DNA from: JANLSE01 sp038214135 | GTDB taxonomy: Bacteria; Chloroflexota; Chloroflexia; Chloroflexales; Roseiflexaceae | Assembly (NCBI GenBank): GCA_038214135.1 | Contig: JBBQSD010000233.1 | Span: forward strand, 1 to 5,543 | Length of the DNA: 5,543 bases | Reading direction: 5' to 3' | Shown: positions 1 to 4,956 of the stretch, in pieces | How positions within the stretch are numbered: the first letter of the stretch is position 1 | Layout of the letters: every line of letters begins with the position of its first letter | Program-made: the position numbers and the translations under genes | The notes under the pieces: generated by a model | Told to the model about the DNA's origin: nothing | The model's database searches: none | The model's input: only the letters and a program-made list of their open reading frames with translations

Positions 1-9
1 GAACCGCCC

Positions 10-1026
10 TTACTGCTTTTCGATCTGGACATCGCCGCTGGTAGTTGTGATCTTCAAATTGGCGGCACCATCGCCAACGGCCCCACGTAGCACATGATCT
101 TCTTTCGTGCCACGCAGATCGAAATCCGTCGATAGAGCGCCACTAACCGAATTAGCATCAATCTTGATGCTGGCTTCCTCGGGCAGGCTTAGTTTCACCT
201 CTCCCGAGATGCTTCCGATCTGGTTTTCGCTGCCAACGGCTAAACTTCCATCGTACTGCACATTACCACTGGCGGTATCGATTGTCAGTTGGCCATTGCT
301 GGCTTCTTCAATGGTAATATCGCCCGAAACGCTCTTCACAACAATCGCATCCGATAGCCCTTGCAGCTCAATCGAGCCGCTTGTCGTATTGACATTCGCA
401 CCAACAGCTTTGCCGCCGCTGAGGGAAACATCGCCACTCACAGAACTGATCGTCAGCGGCCCGCTGATCTCTGATAGCTTGATATCGCCACTGGTTGTCT
501 TGATATCAACTCCGCCGGAGAGATTTTCCGCATCGACATCACCGCTCGTCGATTGAACAGTAATAGCTGTTTCGGCTGGTAATTCAATACGGTAGCGCAG
601 GCGAGTATTGCAGAAGACAATACAGCCGCTTGTTGCGCTGACATGTAATGTTTCGCCATCCTGTTTGAGATTCACGGTGAAATCGTTGGCAGCGCCACCC
701 CGCTGAAGTGCCACAACATGAATATCGCTCTGGTTGCTACGGGTCAGCTCAACATCCGCCGAACCTGCATCAAGAACAAAACGACGCGCTGCAACAGTCT
801 TATCAACAATCGCCGATTCCCCAACAGGCATGCGCCCAAACAGCGGCAGGCCCGGCAATGAACTGATCAACCAGATCAGACCAACAATAATCAGGGCGAT
901 CGCCAGTGGCCGGCGATTCACAGGCCGCCGTTGCATGCGCTGATAATATGGCTCATTCGGGAGCTGTGGTGTTGGCGGCGTAGAAGTTGGTTCCTGTGCC
1001 TGGCCAGGAGGGAGTTGTTGTGCCAT
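10..1026 (-). CDS. Membrane-anchored DUF4097-family beta-repeat protein
   Basis: The product is 338 aa with ATG at 1026-1024. GAGGTG (minus strand, 1037-1032) is a good ribosome-binding site; it lies in the loop of a small AGCG/CGCT hairpin (1027-1040). Residues 1-39 are rich in Pro, Gln and Arg. Residues 40-59 form one hydrophobic helix preceded by several Arg, so an N-in/C-out signal anchor is likely. From about residue 130 to the end there is a ladder of S-G-x-[VIL] motifs (SGDV, SGDI, SGSI, SGNV, SGEV and so on, near residues 161, 179, 197, 216, 234, 253, 274, 295 and 330). They mostly recur every 18-21 residues and alternate with short beta strands. This is the signature of DUF4097/DUF4098 proteins, thought to form a beta-helix or beta-solenoid. 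The molecular role of the family is not established; some members sit with envelope-stress or PspC-like genes, but none is visible here. Two Cys (135, 139) lie just before the repeats. Family call is firm, function unknown. Confidence 0.9.
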   Translation of the reverse strand: MAQQLPPGQAQEPTSTPPTPQLPNEPYYQRMQRRPVNRRPLAIALIIVGLIWLISSLPGLPLFGRMPVGESAIVDKTVAARRFVLDAGSADVELTRSNQSDIHVVALQRGGAANDFTVNLKQDGETLHVSATSGCIVFCNTRLRYRIELPAETAITVQSTSGDVDAENLSGGVDIKTTSGDIKLSEISGPLTISSVSGDVSLSGGKAVGANVNTTSGSIELQGLSDAIVVKSVSGDITIEEASNGQLTIDTASGNVQYDGSLAVGSENQIGSISGEVKLSLPEEASIKIDANSVSGALSTDFDLRGTKEDHVLRGAVGDGAANLKITTTSGDVQIEKQ

Positions 1027-1124
1027 AGCGGCACCTCGCTTATCTATACCCGCCTGCTCAGATGGCGAGTTCGCTTCCTGATGCTATGACGAATGGCGCT
1101 CACCGACGGTTGCACGGCCATACA

Positions 1125-1133
1125 TGCTATACT
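1125..1133 (+). promoter_or_regulatory. Extended -10 promoter for the NYN gene, probably leaderless
   Basis: TGCTATACT at 1125-1133 fits the extended -10 consensus (TGn plus a TATAAT-like hexamer, here TATACT). The hexamer ends 6 bases before the ATG at 1140, so transcription would begin at or next to the start codon. There is no Shine-Dalgarno before that ATG, which agrees with a leaderless mRNA. No good -35 lies 17 bases upstream (GACGGT), which extended -10 promoters tolerate. Prediction only. Confidence 0.5.
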
Positions 1134-1139
1134 GCCTCT

Positions 1140-1622
1140 ATGCATCTGCTGATCGATGGGCACAACTTAATCGGCCAAATCCCTGGGATCAGCCTTTCCG
1201 ATCCAGACGACGAAGCAAAACTGGTGCAGTTGCTACGCAGCTATGCCGTTCGTAAACGTGCTCGTCAGGTGATCGTCGTGTTTGATCACGGGGTCTATGG
1301 GCACCCACACAGCCTGAATGGCTATGGGGTGGTTTGCCATTTCGCCCTTTCGCCACAGGATGCCGACTCACAATTGATTCGGCGGATGAAAGCGCTGAAT
1401 CGCCCGCGTGAATGGGCACTCGTAACATCGGACCGGGCAGTGGCACGCGCCGCACAGGATTGCGGTGTGCGTGTGATCGATGCACGCGCATTTGCTACCG
1501 AACTGACTGGCCCACCCAAACATGCCAAACCAGCGCCCGCGCCAGATCAGAAACGCGAGATTCGCATGAGTGATGCCGAAATCGCAGAATGGATGCGCCT
1601 GTTCGGTGAAGAACCGGATTAA
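1140..1622 (+). CDS. YacP-like NYN-domain (PIN-type) ribonuclease
   Basis: The product is 160 aa from ATG 1140. The PIN-fold acidic set is visible: LLIDGHNLI at residues 3-11 (D6, N9), VIVVFDH at 44-50 (D49), DADSQLIRRM at 74-83 (D74, D76) and VTSDR at 95-99 (D98). After a Pro/Lys-rich linker (about 124-139) comes a short C-terminal helix, SDAEIAEWMRLFGEEP, typical of this family. NYN/YacP proteins (Rae1 in Bacillus is one) are metal-dependent endoribonucleases acting on mRNA or translating ribosomes; the exact target here is unknown. A longer reading from ATG 1062 would add 26 residues with no family resemblance. The chosen start begins directly with the conserved first strand and sits 6 bases after an extended -10. 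The TAA stop overlaps the stop of the convergent flippase gene (TTAA, 1619-1622), leaving no room for a terminator. Confidence 0.85.
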   Translation: MHLLIDGHNLIGQIPGISLSDPDDEAKLVQLLRSYAVRKRARQVIVVFDHGVYGHPHSLNGYGVVCHFALSPQDADSQLIRRMKALNRPREWALVTSDRAVARAAQDCGVRVIDARAFATELTGPPKHAKPAPAPDQKREIRMSDAEIAEWMRLFGEEPD

Positions 1623-3055
1623 CCCACCCTGCCAAGCAATGCCCGTACCTCCCGCGGCTCGATTACCCGCAACGCCAGCAGTACAATTGGGTAGGCCGCC
1701 AGAAGCAGCATTCGCAACCCGAAACTCGTCCATCCCAATTCTGGCAGCGCCATCCCAATCAGCAGCAGCGTTATCTGTGTGCCAAGCGCAACAAGGGTGC
1801 GCCCAGGCTGGTAGGGCAGCGGATGCACCCGTTGCGACCAGACATACACCAAAATTGGCGTTGCTGCATAGCCGATTGCGGTGGCCCAGGCAGCCCCCCA
1901 GGCTCCATAATGCGGGATGAGTATGATGTTTAGACTCAGGTTGAGTGCTGCCCCAACCATCGTGGCGATGCCGATAATGTGTGTGCGCTTCTCCAATGCC
2001 GCACCGACGCTGACAGTAACTGTTGCTCCATTGGCAACTGCTACATAGACAAGTAACCCGACATATGGCGCTGCGGCGGCATACACGGGTGTCGTGAAGA
2101 TCAGCAATAGTTCACGCGCAAATAAGGCCAATCCAAGCGCGAGGCCCAATGCCCCGGCGGTAAACAGTGTCAGCACTTTAGCATAGGTTCGTTCGGCCTG
2201 TTGATCAGCGCGCATGGCCAACGCCAGCGGCCCCCAGGCACTCTGAAACGGCACCGTCAGAATAGCCAACATGGAGGCCAGCTTTGCGCCAATCGCATAC
2301 AATCCACGCTCATCCAGCGAAACCTCAAACGCAGGCAATAACAGCCGATCCAGGTAGGCCAACGCCCAGAGCGAGAGCGCTCCCGGCAGCAATGGCAACC
2401 CGGCCTGGATTAATGGTGCTACCAATAGCCGTGTTGGGCGACCCCAGCCCTCGGTACGCAGCATCAGCACGCCCGCAATAACCATCCACAGTGTTGTTAG
2501 GCTAATAGCGATCTGAATGCCCCAGACGCCCATGTTCAACAGAAGGACAAACACAATATTCAGCAATACCGTGAGCAATAGGTTGCTGAGTGCCAGTGTA
2601 TTGGCCCGCTTCACCGCCATGCGTAGCCGTAGCGCAGCCTGAATAATTCCCGCCAGTGTCGCCATCGGCAGATTGATCGCACTCACCATAATCAGCGCTG
2701 CCTGGCTTGAACCACCCAGGGTTGCGGCTGCAATTGCCGGAGCAGCAAACCAGAGTACAATACCCAACACAACTGACCAGGCGAATCCGATCAAGGCGGC
2801 GGTGGCAATCACCGAGCGCTTGTATATATCGTCGCCATCGTAGAACAGAACCGTTGCAGCAGGAGCCAACCCAAGCGAGGCCAGCGCCGTCACAAACAGG
2901 CCAATTGTGGTCAAGGTATCGAGTACCGCATAATCGGCTGGCTGGAGCACCCGCGTATACAGTGGCGTTAATAGGATTGTGAAGATCGGCCCAACGAAAC
3001 TGGCCAGACTGTATCCGGCAGTTAATCGCGCCAGTTGGGTCAGGCGTCCGCGCAC
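1619..3055 (-). CDS. Polysaccharide flippase, Wzx-like (MOP/PST superfamily)
   Basis: The product is 478 aa from GTG 3055, a normal length for polysaccharide transporters (Polysacc_synt plus C-terminal domain). Nearly the whole chain is hydrophobic, with about 13-14 predicted membrane helices. The N-terminal LTAGYSLASFVGPIFTILLT and TRVLQPADYAVLD resemble the first helix and loop of Wzx-type proteins. Near residues 374-400 the typical N-x-x-L-N-x-x-L-I-P-x-Y-G-x-x-G-A-A-x-A-T pattern appears. Family role: moves lipid-linked glycan intermediates across the cytoplasmic membrane. It directly follows the glycosyltransferase gene, supporting work on the same surface glycan. Start choice: TTG at 3061 immediately follows the upstream TGA but has no usable ribosome site. 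GGGTGAT (3067-3061), complementary to the 16S tail, lies 5 bases before GTG 3055, so that start is preferred. Substrate cannot be told from sequence. Confidence 0.88.
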   Translation of the reverse strand: MRGRLTQLARLTAGYSLASFVGPIFTILLTPLYTRVLQPADYAVLDTLTTIGLFVTALASLGLAPAATVLFYDGDDIYKRSVIATAALIGFAWSVVLGIVLWFAAPAIAAATLGGSSQAALIMVSAINLPMATLAGIIQAALRLRMAVKRANTLALSNLLLTVLLNIVFVLLLNMGVWGIQIAISLTTLWMVIAGVLMLRTEGWGRPTRLLVAPLIQAGLPLLPGALSLWALAYLDRLLLPAFEVSLDERGLYAIGAKLASMLAILTVPFQSAWGPLALAMRADQQAERTYAKVLTLFTAGALGLALGLALFARELLLIFTTPVYAAAAPYVGLLVYVAVANGATVTVSVGAALEKRTHIIGIATMVGAALNLSLNIILIPHYGAWGAAWATAIGYAATPILVYVWSQRVHPLPYQPGRTLVALGTQITLLLIGMALPELGWTSFGLRMLLLAAYPIVLLALRVIEPREVRALLGRVG

Positions 3056-3081
3056 GCTCAATCACCCAATCTGCGGACGCC
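3043..3081 (-). promoter_or_regulatory. Hairpin enclosing stop, ribosome site and start at the glycosyltransferase-flippase junction
   Basis: GGCGTCCGC (3043-3051) and GCGGACGCC (3073-3081) are perfect 9-base inverted arms around a 21-base loop. In the minus-strand mRNA the loop displays the glycosyltransferase TGA (3064-3062), the GGGTGAT ribosome site (3067-3061) and the flippase GTG start (3055-3053). The two genes are in the same frame, separated by this one stop. The structure could hold the flippase start in reach of terminating ribosomes or limit fresh initiation. The inverted repeat is seen directly; its function is inferred, and both arms are also coding sequence. Confidence 0.5.
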
Positions 3082-4045
3082 GCTTGCGCCGCGCCGCCCA
3101 ATCTGCCAGCCCCACGCCCCACACACTGCGGCTCAGCAACCGCCGATAGATGAACTGGGAAGCCAGCCGAGCGAGTGCCGCAATCGGGTTGGGGGCGATT
3201 GTCACAGCCCGAACATAATAGGGCAGCGCAGCCCGCCAACCGAATGCCTCTACTGTTCGCATGCCAAGATCGATATACAAATTGCGATAGGCAATCGGCC
3301 GGATCGCCAGTGCTTTTGGAGTCAGGCCAGGCCGTGCAAAGGCGCGCGCTAGCACCCGTTCGCGGTCGTTCAGCACCCGCTTCAGCCGTGGCGATGCCTG
3401 GCCAGTTGCCCGACCGGTATGCACCCGTATCGAGGCCAGCACCCGATCAATAAAGCAGAACTGAGTCAATGGGGCCAATTTCAACCACAGATCCCAATCC
3501 TCAGTATTAACCAGCGTCTGCTCCCACCCACCGACCTGTTCAAGCAACATGCGGCGGGTCACGGCCCCAATCGCACACAGATGATCGCCATACAACAGGC
3601 TGGCCAGCATATCATTGGGGAACAGCGGCGGCACGCCAACCATACGCGCCAACGGGCCACCGTCCTGGTCCATTGAGCGACAGCGCACATACACAACACC
3701 AATATGCGGGTTAGCTTCCAGTGGCGGGATGGTGATCGCCAGGAATTCAGCATCCCAGCGGTCATCCGAATCGAGGCAGGCGACATATTTCCCGCGAGCG
3801 GCGCGCAGGGCCGTATTGCGAGCGGCGGCAGTTCCGGCATTGCTTTGGCGGAAGCAGTGCACCCGTGGATCAGTGATCTGCGCCAGCAGAGCAGGGGTAT
3901 CGTCCGTCGAGCCATCATCGACAATAATCACCTCAACATCGGTGAAGGATTGGGTCAGAACGCTGTGGAGCGCTTCGGGCAAATAGTTTGCGCGATTATA
4001 GGTCGGGATCAGCACACTCACCAGTGGCGCGGCATTGTTTGCCAT
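3062..4045 (-). CDS. Family 2 glycosyltransferase (GT-A fold)
   Basis: The product is 327 aa from ATG 4045. The GT-A domain covers roughly residues 8-190. VSVLIPTYNRANYLPEAL (9-26) is the nucleotide-binding start, VIIVDDGSTDDT (39-50) binds the nucleotide sugar, SNAGTAAARNTAL (68-80) follows, LDSDD (91-95) is the metal-binding DxD, and NTEDWDLWLKL (180-190) holds the E-D pair near the usual catalytic base. The C-terminal ~100 residues are helical and basic, with no membrane segment as clear as in an integral transferase, so the enzyme is probably cytoplasmic or membrane-associated. Family role: transfer of a sugar from an activated nucleotide sugar to an acceptor; donor and acceptor are unknown. 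Its ATG overlaps the upstream TGA (TGATG), and a GTG one codon earlier (4048) is the only alternative. No strong ribosome site precedes it, so translation is probably coupled to the antitoxin-like gene. Confidence 0.92.
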   Translation of the reverse strand: MANNAAPLVSVLIPTYNRANYLPEALHSVLTQSFTDVEVIIVDDGSTDDTPALLAQITDPRVHCFRQSNAGTAAARNTALRAARGKYVACLDSDDRWDAEFLAITIPPLEANPHIGVVYVRCRSMDQDGGPLARMVGVPPLFPNDMLASLLYGDHLCAIGAVTRRMLLEQVGGWEQTLVNTEDWDLWLKLAPLTQFCFIDRVLASIRVHTGRATGQASPRLKRVLNDRERVLARAFARPGLTPKALAIRPIAYRNLYIDLGMRTVEAFGWRAALPYYVRAVTIAPNPIAALARLASQFIYRRLLSRSVWGVGLADWAARRKRRPQIG

Positions 4046-4356
4046 CACACAGCCGTTTTTGTGCGTATCTCTTGCAAAATCGCAGATACTTGATCGGGGG
4101 ATTGGCCATGAGTTGTGAGCACTTGTGCGGTTACATCAAGCACACGATCAGCAAAGAGCCGCGCAATATCTTGCCGAAGGCCCTGGCCAATATAGAGCTT
4201 GAGTAGTGCATCCACGCTCATGTCACGTGCAGAAGCAACACGCATCAATGAACCTGCAACATCGCGGGGAATAGTCAGTGTAATGTCGGTCTGTGGGCGT
4301 GGACGTGGGCGCAGCACAGTTAGCTCATCGGCAGTGTTATCGTTATTCTGATTCAT
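4045..4356 (-). CDS. Ribbon-helix-helix (CopG-like) protein in the antitoxin position of a BrnT-type pair
   Basis: The product is 103 aa. After a polar, Pro/Arg-rich tail (1-22) comes a ribbon-helix-helix pattern: strand TDITLTIP (23-30), helix RDVAGSLMRVASARD (31-45), turn MS, helix VDALLKLYIGQGLRQD (48-63). A helical tail (64-103, containing FADRVLDVTAQVL and VSAILQEIR) may be the toxin-binding or oligomerising part. Ribbon-helix-helix proteins dimerise and bind operator DNA; many are antitoxins that repress their own operon. Upstream and overlapping by 14 bases is a fragment with the BrnT toxin C-terminal signature, so this is probably its antitoxin. It lacks the consensus I associate with the BrnA family proper, so a different ribbon-helix-helix subfamily is likely and I give no symbol. 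AAAGGAG (4373-4367) is a strong ribosome site 10 bases before the ATG. It runs directly into the glycosyltransferase gene (TGATG). Confidence 0.75.
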   Translation of the reverse strand: MNQNNDNTADELTVLRPRPRPQTDITLTIPRDVAGSLMRVASARDMSVDALLKLYIGQGLRQDIARLFADRVLDVTAQVLTTHGQSPDQVSAILQEIRTKTAV

Positions 4357-4510
4357 AAAGATTGCGCTCCTTTCGGGTAGCGGGGCGAGCCGATATCAAG
4401 CGATAGCGCGAGGTTCGTTCAGTATGCACGACTAAGAGCAAGCGTTGTGTCATACTATACCCCAATGCATAATCGCGCGTTTCATCGACACCATCAGGCC
4501 AATCCTCCAA
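4343..4510 (-). pseudogene. BrnT-type ribonuclease toxin, C-terminal remnant (5'-truncated)
   Basis: Reading the minus strand from TTG 4510 to TAA 4345-4343 gives 55 codons. The product contains DGVDETRDYALGYS, RLLLVVHTERTS and YRLISARPATRKERNLYE. The last part matches the signature end of BrnT toxins (ISAR-x-A-T-x-x-E-R-x-x-Y-E), and the first two match the usual D-E-x-R-x-x-x-G-x-S and L-L-x-V-x-H-T-E strands. BrnT proteins are usually around 80-95 aa, RNases that block translation. The N-terminal part with the conserved W-D-x-x-K and K-H-G-V segments is absent: TAA lies directly before TTG 4510, TGA further up, and I found no matching residues in any minus-strand frame up to about 4740. 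The TTG has no ribosome site. The 14-base overlap with the next gene is typical of toxin-antitoxin pairs. Most likely an inactive remnant; a short expressed peptide cannot be excluded. Confidence 0.72.
4367..4373 (-). promoter_or_regulatory. Shine-Dalgarno of the antitoxin-like gene, embedded in the toxin remnant
   Basis: AAAGGAG on the minus strand lies 10 bases before ATG 4356. The same bases are the Lys-Glu codons (AAG GAG) of the conserved A-T-R-K-E-R motif of the toxin fragment. Loss of the toxin's 3' end would therefore also remove the antitoxin's initiation signal. It is the strongest ribosome-binding site in this cluster. Confidence 0.75.
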
Positions 4511-4731
4511 TTACATCTGGCCTATACTATACCGATATCACTACTGTTTTTCATCATTGATGGAATGCCCTACAAACAACAGGCCGTATATCAATGCCAG
4601 AAACCTATTGTACTACGAGTCATACTTGACAGCACATGTATAGTTAGCTCCAAAGCATCATTTTCGTCTATAGACAAGGTTTCAGCAGGGTGCATCCCTC
4701 CATGACCATCTTGCACGGGTTGCGGGCGGAG

Positions 4732-4751
4732 GGACGCGATATATCGCGTCC
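4732..4751. repeat. Perfect 20-base palindrome, possible intergenic repeat element
   Basis: GGACGCGATA followed directly by TATCGCGTCC is a perfect palindrome with no loop. A second, competing pairing exists on its left side: TCCCTCC (4695-4701) with GGAGGGA (4728-4734), so the two structures share three bases. The segment 4688-4760 as a whole looks like a small dispersed palindromic element of the REP or MITE kind rather than a single operator. No T-tract follows on either side, so it does not look like a classical intrinsic terminator. Copy number in the genome is unknown from this window. Confidence 0.55.
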
Positions 4752-4816
4752 GTACACATGCAGGATGAAACTAAATGGTAACGTACCCACGAACCTTGTC
4801 CTACTAGCCCTTTCAA

Positions 4817-4877
4817 GCTGTGCAGTACAGCGCCGACGGTGGTTCGGCCTGTTTCCAGCATGCCTGTGGCAAGCATG
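4817..4877. repeat. Three short consecutive hairpins
   Basis: GCTGT (4817-4821) pairs with ACAGC (4827-4831); immediately next, GCCGA (4832-4836) pairs with TCGGC (4844-4848); then CATGC (4859-4863) pairs with GCATG (4873-4877). Each stem has only 5 base pairs, so chance is a real possibility. They lie just upstream of a weak candidate promoter of the regulator gene. Confidence 0.25.
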
Positions 4878-4893
4878 TGGGATCGGTTAAAAT
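4866..4893 (+). promoter_or_regulatory. Weak candidate promoter for the BTAD regulator
   Basis: GTGGCA (4866-4871) and TAAAAT (4888-4893) are separated by 16 bases and resemble sigma-70 hexamers (4 of 6 and 5 of 6 matches). A start near 4900 would give a leader of about 57 bases. The match is modest, and other sequences may serve. Confidence 0.25.
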
Positions 4894-4956
4894 TCTGTCG
4901 GGCGACTAATGTCGTGCCTAGTGGCCGATGGCCAATTGCCCGATTGAGGGTTTGCG

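Larger units (their letters stand above)
4511..4956. other. Gene-free region: A+T-rich segment, palindromic repeat and hairpins
   Basis: I find no convincing gene on either strand. The left part is A+T-rich (about 39% GC over 4501-4680 by hand count, against clearly higher values in the flanking genes). It begins exactly where recognisable toxin sequence ends, which suggests a deletion or insertion joint. The promoter of the minus-strand cluster should lie here, but no hexamer pair with good spacing stands out. At 4666-4675 there is a perfect 10-base palindrome, GTCTATAGAC. Further right lie the 20-base palindrome at 4732-4751 and small hairpins over 4817-4877, followed by the leader of the regulator gene. 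Confidence 0.6.

Noticed and set aside
107..556. A 149-codon frame antisense to the DUF4097 gene
   Set aside because: The regular repeats of the DUF4097 gene keep the opposite strand free of stops; the translation has no domain and no proper start signal.
1062..1139. Longer N-terminus of the NYN protein from ATG 1062
   Set aside because: The 26 extra residues have no family resemblance, no ribosome site precedes 1062, and the promoter-like element would lie inside the coding region.
4452..4533. ATACTATACC repeated at 4452-4461 and 4524-4533, considered as a ribbon-helix-helix operator pair or -10 elements
   Set aside because: The first copy lies inside toxin-remnant coding sequence, flanks of the two copies do not match, and neither has a -35 at proper spacing.
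4626..4644. TTGACA (4626-4631) followed by TATAGT (4639-4644) on the plus strand, as a promoter
   Set aside because: The spacer is only 7 bases, far too short for a sigma-70 promoter, and no -10 is found 16-18 bases downstream of the TTGACA.
4445..4705. An 86-codon plus-strand open frame in the gene-free interval
   Set aside because: It runs antisense to the toxin remnant and across the A+T-rich segment, has no ribosome site and shows no family-like pattern.
4639..4740. A 34-codon minus-strand frame (ATG near 4696) considered as the missing toxin N-terminus or a new small gene
   Set aside because: It lacks the W-D-x-x-K and K-H-G-V features of BrnT, is out of position, and ends before the remnant; probably chance.
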